NCBI GenBank assembly: GCA_002394605.1
Contig: DGUI01000017.1
Coordinates: 8,401-72,400 of the forward strand
DNA length: 64,000 bases
Origin: Mageeibacillus sp. UBA4314
GTDB lineage: Bacteria; Bacillota; Clostridia; Saccharofermentanales; Saccharofermentanaceae
Direction of reading: 5' to 3'
The notes below the pieces were generated by a model, which was given only the letters and a program-made list of their open reading frames with translations, did no database searches and was not told the DNA's origin. Below, in pieces: positions 7,763 to 17,400 of the stretch (position 1 is its first letter; each line of letters begins with the position of its first letter). The translations under genes were made by a program, and so were the position numbers.

Positions 7763-10700
7763 TTATATCTCAATACTGCCCGTGAATACCTTCTCGCAGT
7801 TTCCTGTCATGAATACTCCGTCATCAGTATAGTTGATGACGAGCTCACCGCCACGGAGGATGACGCGGATATCTTCGCCCTTGGGACAGAAGCCGTTAAG
7901 ACATGCCGCTACTGCAGCTGCGCAGGCGCCTGTTCCGCAAGCCAGCGTCTCGCCTGAGCCACGCTCCCAGACACGCATCTTGAGAGTGTGCTCGTCGATG
8001 ACCTTGACGAACTCAGTGTTGACCCTCTCCGGGAAGATCCTGTCAGTCTCGCAGGAAGGTCCTATCTTCTCGAGTTCCAACGCATCGACAAGATCCGTGA
8101 AGACTACCGCATGCGGGTTCCCCATCGATACGCAGGTAATGTTGTACTGATTGCCTCCCATGGTCACGGGGCGGTCTACTATCATGTCTCCGTCAAGAGC
8201 TACTGGGATCTGGGCGGGGTCAAGCACTGCCTTGCCCATGTCCACCTTGACACGGACAACTTCATCACCCAGAGTCATGAGTTCCAGCTTCTTGATGCCG
8301 CTCTTCGTCTCCACTGTCATGTGCTTGCGCTTGTGACCTGCGACGTCGTACATGTACTTGCCGACGCAGCGGATGGCATTACCGCACATCTTTCCTTCTG
8401 AACCGTCGAGGTTATACATGATCATGCGGCAGTCAGCAACACGCGAAGGTGCGATCAGAACGATACCGTCACCACCGACACCGAAATGACGGTCGGACAT
8501 ATACACAGACAGCGATTCAGGAGATGCCACCATCTTCTCAAGACAGTCGATGTAGATGTAGTCATTGCCGCATCCCTGCATCTTTGTGAAATTGATCACC
8601 TTGCGCTTCTCACGCATGTTGTTTATGTCTACAAGTTCCGTGTTGATCTCACTGTATCTGCTCATGAGACTGTCGGCAAGCGCATCAGCCGTATCGATCG
8701 CAGTAAGGCACGGGATACCGAGCATTACCGCGCGGCGGCGGAGCTTGACTGAATCTCTCGCGGGGAGACGTCCTTTCGCGGAGGTCGAAATGATGTAATT
8801 GACCTTGCCGCTCTCCAGGAGCGTCATCGTGTTGTTCTCGTCAGATTCGTGGATCTTGTGAACCGTCTCAACAGTCAATCCGGCATCGCGGAGTGCTACG
8901 GAATTGCCCGCAGTCGCATAAAGATCAAATCCGAGGGAAGCAAACTTCTTGGCGACTTCAACGATCTCAGACTTGTCAGAATTGCGGACCGATATGAGGA
9001 CACCTCCGCTCTTATACATCTTGTAGCCTGCTGCAACGAGGCCCTTGTACAGGGCTTCCGAGAGGTTGCGGCCGACGCCTAACACCTCACCCGTGGACTT
9101 CATCTCAGGTCCCAACTGCGTGTCGACATCGGTAAGTTTCTCAAAGGAGAATACCGGAACCTTAACGCATGTATAAGGTGACTGGCGGTAGAAACCGACA
9201 CCGTAATCCATGTCAGCGAGCTTCTCGCCTAAGGACACCCTCACAGCGCAGTCCACCATCATGACTCCCGTTACCTTGCTCATGTAGGGCACCGTTCTCG
9301 ACGCGCGGGGATTTACCTCGATGACATAGATCTGGTCGTCCTTAACGATGTACTGGATGTTTACGATTCCGATCGATGCCAGGCCTTCGCAGAGTGCTTT
9401 CGTAGTATCTACGAGCCTCTTGGCCATGCGGTCATAGATATGTTTTGCAGGGTAGACTGCGATGGAGTCGCCCGAGTGGATGCCTGCTCTCTCGATATGT
9501 TCCATGATACCGGGAATGAGAACGTCATGACCGTCGTAGATCGCATCGACTTCGATCTCCCTGCCCTGGATGTATTTATCGATCAGGACCGGATTCTCGA
9601 TGCCCTGCGAGAGTATGATATCCATGTATTCGTTTACGTCCTCATCGTGAAATGCGATCGTCATGTTCTGACCGCCGAGCACGTAGGAAGGACGCAGGAG
9701 GATCGGATATTCCAGAGTATGGGCGGCCTCGAATGCCTCATCCTTCGTCAGCACGGAGAATCCCTTGGGTCTTGCGATCCCGAGCCTCTCGAGGAGTTCG
9801 TCAAATCTCTCACGGTCTTCGGCCATGTCGATCGAATCGGCAGAAGTCCCGATGATGTTTATGTTGTTCTCCGACAATGTCTTCGTCAGCTTGATGGCAG
9901 TCTGTCCGCCGAAAGCAACAACGACGCCGACAGGCTTTTCCTGTTCGATGATATTGAGCACGTCTTCCGGTGTGAGCGGTTCGAAGTAGAGCCTGTCGCC
10001 CGTATCAAAGTCAGTTGATACCGTCTCCGGGTTATTGTTGATTATGACTACGCGGTACCCAAGACCCCTTAAGGCATGTACGCAGTGGACAGCAGCATAG
10101 TCGAACTCGATACCCTGACCGATCCTGATGGGGCCTGAACCTATTACGATGACCGTCTTTGCATCTCCCGTATCCTCTATGGATGCCTCGTTCTCACCGC
10201 CTTCTGCCTTGCTGTTGTATGTCGCATAGAAATACGGCGTTACGGCTTCAAACTCACCTGCGCACGTATCGACCATCTTATAGGTAACTGAGACAAGCTG
10301 CTTCTTATCTTCGACAGATTCCCCTGATATCCTGGAGATCGCCTTGTCGGTGAATCCTAACTTCTTGCCCCTGATGTAGAGTTCATCAGTAAGCCCGCCC
10401 TCGATCGTCTTCTCGTAAGATACGAGATTCCTGATCTTGCTTAAGAACCAGTTGTCGATCATTGTGATCTTATGGATCTCATCCATGTCAAATCCGCGGT
10501 ATAATCCCTCGGCAACATAGAAGATCCTCTCATCCGTCGTATGACCGATGCCCTTCCTTATCTCATCATCCGTCATATCTTTAAGCTTCTTGATCCTGAG
10601 CGTGTCGGCAGAGATCTCCGCACCTCTTACGGCCTTCATCAGGGCGCTCTCGAACGAGTCTGATATGGACATGACTTCGCCCGTCGCCTTCATCTGCGTT

Positions 10701-11818
10701 CCGAGGTCTCTCTTCGCATACACGAACTTGTCGAAAGGCCACTTCGGGAACTTTACCGCAACATAGTCGAGCGCAGGCTCGAACGCCGCGAAAGTGTTCC
10801 CCGTGACTGCATTCCTGATCTCATCGAGACGGTATCCGAGAGCAATCTTGGTCGCTACTTTCGCGATGGGGTAGCCTGTCGCCTTCGATGCGAGTGCGGA
10901 CGACCTGGATACACGCGGATTGACCTCGATGACGGCATATTCGAAAGATGTCGGGTGGAGTGCGAACTGGCAGTTACAGCCGCCTTCAACACCGAGCGCT
11001 TCGATTATGTTAAGTGATGCCGATCTGAGCATCTGATACTCTTTGTCCGACAATGTGACAGCAGGCGCGATGACGATGCTGTCTCCCGTGTGGACGCCTA
11101 CGGGATCAAGGTTCTCCATCGAGCAGACCGTGATGACATTGCCCGCTTTGTCACGGATGACCTCGAACTCGATCTCCTTCCAGCCGGAGATGCATTTCTC
11201 GATCAGCACCTGCGTGATCGGAGACATGTTAAGACCATTCCTGGCGATCTCGTGGAGCTCGCCGGCATCAGAAGCGATACCGCCGCCCGAACCGCCTAAT
11301 GTAAATGCAGGTCTGACGATGACCGGATAACCGATCTCCTTTGCGAATTCAAGAGCTGAATCAACATCGTTTACGACCTTGGAGGGAATGCAGGGCTGGC
11401 CAATGCTCTCCATGGTATCCTTGAATATCTGACGGTCCTCCGCCTTGTCTATGCACTCCGGAGAAGAACCCAGGAGCTTGACGCCGTTACGCGCAAGGAA
11501 GCCGTCCTTGGCAAGCTCCATGCAGAGCGTCAGTGCTGTCTGTCCGCCAAGTCCTGACAAGATCGCGTCAGGTCTCTCGGTCTCTATTACCCTCTTGACT
11601 GTCTTAAGTGTAAGCGGTTCGATGTAGATCTTGTCCGCCATCGATTTATCGGTCATTATCGTAGCAGGATTGGAGTTGATAAGTACGATCTCGATACCAT
11701 CCTCACGAAGTGCTCTGCATGCCTGCGTGCCTGCATAGTCAAACTCGGCTGCCTGACCTATTACGATAGGACCGGAACCGATGACTAAGACCTTACGGAT
11801 ACTCTTATCTAACGGCAT
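7763..11818 (-). CDS. carB/dapF: Carbamoyl-phosphate synthase large subunit fused to diaminopimelate epimerase
   Basis: A single 1351-aa frame. Residues 1-1067 are a full CarB: two ATP-grasp synthetase halves (VLVIGSGPIVIGQAAEFDYAG near the N-terminus; VIVIGSGPIRIGQGIEFDYA midway) and the C-terminal allosteric MGS domain. It makes carbamoyl phosphate for pyrimidines and arginine. Residues 1068-1351 are a full DapF (INFTKMQGCGNDYIYID) with both catalytic cysteines, in MCGNAIRC (about 1145) and ACGTGAC (about 1294). DapF converts LL- to meso-diaminopimelate for lysine and peptidoglycan. No stop codon or plausible RBS separates them. The frame opens at TTG 11824, but GGGGAGGG 7 nt before ATG 11818 fixes the start. 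It is last in the gltB-gltD-carA-carB/dapF unit. Confidence 0.95.
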   Translation of the reverse strand: MPLDKSIRKVLVIGSGPIVIGQAAEFDYAGTQACRALREDGIEIVLINSNPATIMTDKSMADKIYIEPLTLKTVKRVIETERPDAILSGLGGQTALTLCMELAKDGFLARNGVKLLGSSPECIDKAEDRQIFKDTMESIGQPCIPSKVVNDVDSALEFAKEIGYPVIVRPAFTLGGSGGGIASDAGELHEIARNGLNMSPITQVLIEKCISGWKEIEFEVIRDKAGNVITVCSMENLDPVGVHTGDSIVIAPAVTLSDKEYQMLRSASLNIIEALGVEGGCNCQFALHPTSFEYAVIEVNPRVSRSSALASKATGYPIAKVATKIALGYRLDEIRNAVTGNTFAAFEPALDYVAVKFPKWPFDKFVYAKRDLGTQMKATGEVMSISDSFESALMKAVRGAEISADTLRIKKLKDMTDDEIRKGIGHTTDERIFYVAEGLYRGFDMDEIHKITMIDNWFLSKIRNLVSYEKTIEGGLTDELYIRGKKLGFTDKAISRISGESVEDKKQLVSVTYKMVDTCAGEFEAVTPYFYATYNSKAEGGENEASIEDTGDAKTVIVIGSGPIRIGQGIEFDYAAVHCVHALRGLGYRVVIINNNPETVSTDFDTGDRLYFEPLTPEDVLNIIEQEKPVGVVVAFGGQTAIKLTKTLSENNINIIGTSADSIDMAEDRERFDELLERLGIARPKGFSVLTKDEAFEAAHTLEYPILLRPSYVLGGQNMTIAFHDEDVNEYMDIILSQGIENPVLIDKYIQGREIEVDAIYDGHDVLIPGIMEHIERAGIHSGDSIAVYPAKHIYDRMAKRLVDTTKALCEGLASIGIVNIQYIVKDDQIYVIEVNPRASRTVPYMSKVTGVMMVDCAVRVSLGEKLADMDYGVGFYRQSPYTCVKVPVFSFEKLTDVDTQLGPEMKSTGEVLGVGRNLSEALYKGLVAAGYKMYKSGGVLISVRNSDKSEIVEVAKKFASLGFDLYATAGNSVALRDAGLTVETVHKIHESDENNTMTLLESGKVNYIISTSAKGRLPARDSVKLRRRAVMLGIPCLTAIDTADALADSLMSRYSEINTELVDINNMREKRKVINFTKMQGCGNDYIYIDCLEKMVASPESLSVYMSDRHFGVGGDGIVLIAPSRVADCRMIMYNLDGSEGKMCGNAIRCVGKYMYDVAGHKRKHMTVETKSGIKKLELMTLGDEVVRVKVDMGKAVLDPAQIPVALDGDMIVDRPVTMGGNQYNITCVSMGNPHAVVFTDLVDALELEKIGPSCETDRIFPERVNTEFVKVIDEHTLKMRVWERGSGETLACGTGACAAAVAACLNGFCPKGEDIRVILRGGELVINYTDDGVFMTGNCEKVFTGSIEI

Positions 11819-11820
11819 GA

Positions 11821-12903
11821 TCAATCCCTCCCCTCATCCATCATCTTAATGAAATCGTCGAACAGAAATTCCGTATCCTTCGGACCTCCGCAGGCTTCGG
11901 GATGGAACTGGACGGAGAACTGGGGCCTGTTCCTGTAGATGATACCCTCATTCGTTCCGTCGTTGACATTCGTGTAGAGAACGTCTGCAACATTCCTGTC
12001 TATGGAATCTTCAAGAACCGCATAGCCGTGGTTCTGCGAGGAGATGTATATCCTTCCCGTGATCATGTTCTTGACCGGGTGGTTTGTTCCCCTGTGGCCA
12101 TACTTGAGCTTATTTGTCTTAAACCCGTTTGCAAGTGCCAGGAGCTGGTGACCAAGGCAGATGCCCATGGTCGGGATCTTATCTCCTGCCAGTTCCTGAA
12201 GTGTCTTTATGGTAACCTTGTTGTCCTCGGGATCACCGGGACCGTTGCTTATGAAGATACCGTCAGGAGACAATCCCCTGATGGTATCAGCGCTTGAATC
12301 ATATGGAAGCAGAACGACCTTGCAGCCACGTGCATTGAGGCACCTTATGATATTGTTCTTGATGCCGCAGTCGATCATGGCGACCGTATAAATACTGTTG
12401 CCGGGATCGAACACCTGAGGTGATGTGACACTGACTTCCGCGACCGGATCCTTGATCTTGTAAGCCGCGATATCAGCCAGTGCCTTATCCATGTCTGAAG
12501 GAAGCGTATCGGTTATGAGTCCGTTCATGACACCTCTCTCACGGAGTATCCTCGTCAGGGCTCTCGTATCTATCCCCTTAAGTCCCGGGATATTGTTCTC
12601 CCTGAGGTAATCATCGAGTGTTCCGCTGCTCCTGAAGTTCGAAGGTTCTCCGCACGCTTCCCTTACGATGTAAGCTGATACGCTGGGGGCTTCTCCCTCG
12701 CGGTCTTCCGGTATGATACCGTAGTTACCGATCAGCGGGAATGTCTGAACGACAGCCTGTCCCTTATAACTCTTGTCAGTCAGAGTCTCAAGGTAACCGG
12801 TCATAGCCGTTGTGAATACTATCTCGGCAATGACTTCTCCGGAGCTTCCAAAGGCCTCTCCCTCAAATACATCACCATTTTCCAAAACCAAATACCGCTT
12901 CAT
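11821..12903 (-). CDS. carA: Carbamoyl-phosphate synthase small subunit
   Basis: The glutaminase subunit that delivers ammonia to CarB (360 aa, normal). The N-terminal domain starts KRYLVLENGDVFEGEAFGSS. The class I glutamine amidotransferase domain has the Cys nucleophile in GICLGHQLLA and the His/Glu pair in QFHPEACGGP. It lies 9 nt after gltD and 2 nt before carB/dapF in one operon. GAGGT 7 nt upstream serves as RBS. This CPSase consumes glutamine in an operon controlled with glutamate synthase. Confidence 0.97.
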   Translation of the reverse strand: MKRYLVLENGDVFEGEAFGSSGEVIAEIVFTTAMTGYLETLTDKSYKGQAVVQTFPLIGNYGIIPEDREGEAPSVSAYIVREACGEPSNFRSSGTLDDYLRENNIPGLKGIDTRALTRILRERGVMNGLITDTLPSDMDKALADIAAYKIKDPVAEVSVTSPQVFDPGNSIYTVAMIDCGIKNNIIRCLNARGCKVVLLPYDSSADTIRGLSPDGIFISNGPGDPEDNKVTIKTLQELAGDKIPTMGICLGHQLLALANGFKTNKLKYGHRGTNHPVKNMITGRIYISSQNHGYAVLEDSIDRNVADVLYTNVNDGTNEGIIYRNRPQFSVQFHPEACGGPKDTEFLFDDFIKMMDEGRD

Positions 12904-12912
12904 TTATCGACC

Positions 12913-14397
12913 TCACAACATATTTGAATAACCCATAAGATATTTATCTACTTCTTCAGCGCAGTCCCTGCCCTCTCTCAGGCCCCATACCACGAGCGAC
13001 TGTCCTCTTCTGACATCGCCTGCCGCAAAGACCTTGTCCCTGGAGGTGCGGTGATCCTTCTCTGAAGCCTTTATGTTAGACCTTGAATCAGTCTCCACCC
13101 CGAAAGATTCAGCTATGTAGCTCTCCGGGCCAAGGAAACCTGCTGCGATGAGAACGATCTGAGCCGGAATGATCTTCTCCGAGCCCTCGATGAAGTTCAT
13201 CTTCATCCTTCCGTCGTCACCTCTCTGCCAGTCAATCTTTACTGTCTCAACCCCCGTAAGCTTTCCGTCATCATCACGGACAAAACTCTTAACGGTAGTC
13301 TCATAGACTCTTGGATCCTTCCCGAATACGGCGATGGATTCCTCCTGTCCGTAATCAGTCTTAAGGACCTTCGGCCATTCAGGCCACGGGTTGTTCGCGG
13401 CACGTGTCAAGGGCGGCACCGGCATCATCTCGAGCTGCGTCACAGACTTGCACCCGTGCCTTATGCATGTACCTACGCAGTCATTACCTGTATCACCTCC
13501 GCCGATTATCACGACATCCTTGTACTTGGAACTGATATAGTCCGTAGCAGATATATTGGATTCCAATACTATCTTAGTCGTTGAGGTTAAGAAGTCAACA
13601 GCAAAGTATATGCCTTCACCCTCTCTTCCGGGAGCATTGATATCTCTCGGATTGCGGCTGCCGCAGGCCAGGATGACCGCATCATATGAGTCGGTCAGCT
13701 CCGAAGCGGAGATATCACGCCCGACATCAGTATTGTATCTGAATTCGACTCCTTCCTCCATCATGAGGTCTATCCTTCTGCTAATGATCCTTTTCTCGAG
13801 TTTCATGTTCGGAATGCCGTACATGAGAAGACCTCCTGCCCTGTCCGCTTTCTCGAACACTGTCACGCTGTGACCTCTCCTGTTGAGCCAGTGGGCGGCC
13901 GACAGACCTGAAGGTCCGGAACCTATTACCGCCACCTTCTTACCGCTCCTCTTAGCAGGAACCTTCGGCTTCATGTGACCGCTCTCAAAAGCTCTCTCGA
14001 TCACCGCATACTCATTTGCCCTTACAGTCACAGCATCTCCGTTTAGGCCGCACGTGCATGCCTTCTCACAGAGTGCCGGACATACTCTCGATGTAAACTC
14101 CGGAAAGGGATTTGTCATGGTAAGCCTGTCACATGCCTCATTCCAGAACCCTCCGTAGATCAGATCGTTCCAGTCCGGACAGAGATTATTGAGAGGACAG
14201 CCTGACACCATCCCGCAGATCGGCTTGCCGAACTGACAGAAAGGCACCCCGCAGTCCATGCACCTTGCAGCCTGCTCCTTACGGGTTTCTTCATCGATGG
14301 GCGTATGGAACTCGTTGTAGGACTTTATCCTCTCCAGCGGATCCATTGCAGGATCATCAACTCTTCCATACTCCATAAAACCGCCTGTCTTACCCAT
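12913..14397 (-). CDS. gltD: Glutamate synthase (NADPH) small subunit
   Basis: Feeds electrons from NADPH through FAD and iron-sulfur clusters to GltB. Cys motifs at the N-terminus (CMDCGVPFCQFGKP, then SGCPLNNLCPDWND) bind 4Fe-4S clusters. GSGPSGLSAAHWL is the FAD fold and IIGGGDTGNDC the NADPH fold. The frame begins at GTG 14406, which overlaps the gltB stop (GTGA) and has AGGAAAGGG before it. ATG 14397 matches the MGKxxGFMEY start of relatives and is preferred here. Either is possible, a difference of three residues. Confidence 0.95.
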   Translation of the reverse strand: MGKTGGFMEYGRVDDPAMDPLERIKSYNEFHTPIDEETRKEQAARCMDCGVPFCQFGKPICGMVSGCPLNNLCPDWNDLIYGGFWNEACDRLTMTNPFPEFTSRVCPALCEKACTCGLNGDAVTVRANEYAVIERAFESGHMKPKVPAKRSGKKVAVIGSGPSGLSAAHWLNRRGHSVTVFEKADRAGGLLMYGIPNMKLEKRIISRRIDLMMEEGVEFRYNTDVGRDISASELTDSYDAVILACGSRNPRDINAPGREGEGIYFAVDFLTSTTKIVLESNISATDYISSKYKDVVIIGGGDTGNDCVGTCIRHGCKSVTQLEMMPVPPLTRAANNPWPEWPKVLKTDYGQEESIAVFGKDPRVYETTVKSFVRDDDGKLTGVETVKIDWQRGDDGRMKMNFIEGSEKIIPAQIVLIAAGFLGPESYIAESFGVETDSRSNIKASEKDHRTSRDKVFAAGDVRRGQSLVVWGLREGRDCAEEVDKYLMGYSNML

Positions 14398-14402
14398 ATG
14401 GA

Positions 14403-17400
14403 TCACCCGTTAACCCTTTCCTGAAATGCTTTGATCTTTGCTTCGTCATCATCACATCCCATATCTTTGTATTTGCTGATGGCGGTCATCATTGCCTTGT
14501 ACTCGTGAGGGACTACCTTCTTAAACTTCGTGACATATTCATCAAAGTCCTTCAGGATGATCGAACCCAAATGTGAGGAAGTCCTTCTGACGTGTTCCTC
14601 GATCAGAGCGCGCAGCCTGTTCCTGTCATCTTCTTCCGTGATCCTGGAGAATCCGACAAGTGATTTGTTGAGCTTTGTGTAAAGATCGTTCTCTTCATCA
14701 AGGACATAAGCGATACCGCCGCTCATACCTGCTGCGAAGTTCTTGCCAACCTTGCCTAAGATCACTGCTTCGCCGCCGGTCATGTATTCACATCCGTGAT
14801 CTCCGACACCTTCGCAGACGACTGTCGCACCGGAGTTCCTGACACAGAATCTCTCACCTGCCACACCGTTGATAAATGCCTTGCCTGATGTCGCACCGAA
14901 GAGTGCAACGTTGCCGGCAATGATGTTCTCATCTGCCTTGAGGCTGAAGTGCTCAGGCGCCTTGAGGCTCAGCGTGCCGCCTGACAATCCCTTTCCGAAA
15001 TAGTCATTCGCATCACCTTCCACATTGATCGTAAGACCCCTGGGGATGAATGCGCCGAAGCTCTGTCCTGCAGAGCCTTTGCAGTTCACCACAAACGTAT
15101 CCTCATCAAGTGAGCTGCCATATCTCTTTGTTATCTCAGCACCGAAGAGCGTGCCTACCGTCCTGTTGAGATTTGTTATCTTAACATCGATGCTCTTCTT
15201 TGTTCCGTTTCTGAAAGCATCCTCAAATGACGGAATGATGATCTGTTCATCTATCGTCTTTCCGAGCATGAAATCATATGCATCGGCAGGATCAAAATGC
15301 TTCTTGACGTCCGTCCTCTTGTTGTAGGGATCAGCCAGGACGATATTCATATCGATGCCCTCCGGATGTGATCCTTCGGGGAAAGCCTTCTTCCTCAGGA
15401 GGTCAGATCTTCCGACCAGTTCATCGATGCTCCTGATGCCAAGAGATGCCATGATCTCACGTGTCTCCTGCGCTATGAAATTCATGAAGTTGATAACATA
15501 TTCCGGCTTGCCCTTAAACCTCTTGCGGAGTTCGGGATTCTGCGTTGCCACGCCTACGGGACATGTATCAAGGTTACATACACGCATCATGACGCAGCCC
15601 ATCGTAACGAGAGGTGCAGTTGCAAAACCGAATTCCTCCGCACCGAGCATCGCAGCGATGACAACGTCGCGCCCCGTCAGGAGCTTGCCGTCTGCCTCGA
15701 TCACGACCTTGGATCTCAGATCATTTTGGATCAGTGTCTGATGAGTCTCTGCAACACCTAACTCCCACGGCAGCCCGGCGTTATGGATGGAGCTTGCCGG
15801 AGCTGCTCCCGTGCCGCCGTCATAACCGGAGATCAGGACGACTCCGGCACCGGCCTTTGCGACACCCGATGCGATCGTTCCGACTCCGGATTCCGATACG
15901 AGCTTGACGGAGATCCTTGCATCCTTATTCGCATTCTTGAGGTCGTAGATGAGCTGTGCGAGATCCTCGATGGAATAGATGTCGTGGTGCGGCGGAGGCG
16001 AGATGAGCGCAACGCCGGGTGTCGAATGACGTGTCTTCGCGATCCAGGGATAGACCTTCTTGCTCGGGAGGTGTCCGCCCTCGCCGGGCTTGGCACCCTG
16101 AGCCATCTTGATCTGGAGCTCCCTTGCAGAGATGAGATACTCTGACGTGACACCGAACCTTCCTGATGCGACCTGCTTGATGGCTGAGCAACGGTCTTCA
16201 CTGCTGCCTTTCGTTGCCATCCTCTCGGGGTCTTCACCGCCTTCTCCGCTGTTGCTCTTGCCGCCCAATCTGTTCATCGCGATCGCCATGCACTCGTGGG
16301 CTTCCTTTGAGATGGAGCCGTACGACATGGCACCCGTCTTGAAGCGCTTGACAATGCTTTCGACGGGCTCGACCTCATCGATGCTGACAGCACCGTTCTC
16401 AGGATAGACAAATTCAAGCGTGCTCCTCAGCGTGATATGACGGTCTTCCCTGTTGATCACATCCGAGAACTGCTTGAACAGGCTGTAATCACCCGTTCTC
16501 GTTGCCTTCTGGAGAAGGAGTATTGACTCGGGATTGTAGAGGTGGTCCTCCTTGCCCGAACGCTCCTTATGGAAGCCTGAGATCCTCAGCGCATCCGGGA
16601 TCGTCAGATCCTCAGGGTCGTATGCCTTATCATGAAGCCTTATCGTTCTATCCTCGATATTCTTGAGCGTGATGCCGCCGACCCTGCTGACAGTATCCGG
16701 GAAGTAGTTATCCATCAGTTCCTTTCCGATGCCGAGAGCCTCGAAGATCTTGGATCCCTGGTACGACTGGATCGTCGATATGCCCATCTTGGCGCTGATC
16801 TTGACGATGCCGTGTACTATCGCAGATGTATATGCCAGACTTGCCTCGGTGTAGTCCTTGTCGATCATACCGGTGCTTATCAGTTCATGTATCGAATCAA
16901 ATGCAAGGTATGGATTGATCGCGCTCGCGCCAAATCCCATGAGCGTCGCGAAATGATGCACTTCACAAGGCTCACCTGATTCAAGTATGATCGATATCGA
17001 AGTGTTCATCCTTGTCCTTACGAGATATGACTCAAGAGCAGCAACTGCAAGGAGCGAGGGGATCGCAACATTCTCCCTGTCAACTCCACGGTCGGTCAGG
17101 ATAAGGATCTCGGCATCTTCCTCATGTGCCTTGTCAGCCTGTCTGAACAGATTATCTATCGCTTCTTTAAGACCCGTGCCACGCTTATAGAGCATGCTGA
17201 TGTCCCTGGTCTTGAGACCCGTAAGATCAGAGTGCCTGATCTTCATGAGGTCGATATTCGAGAGTATGGGATTATTGATCTTCAGTACGCGGCAGTTCTC
17301 CTCCTTCTCTTCAAGGATGTTACCTGCGATACCGAGATAGACGGTAGTGTCCGTGATGATCTCTTCCCTTATGGAATCGATTGGAGGGTTGGTTACCTGA

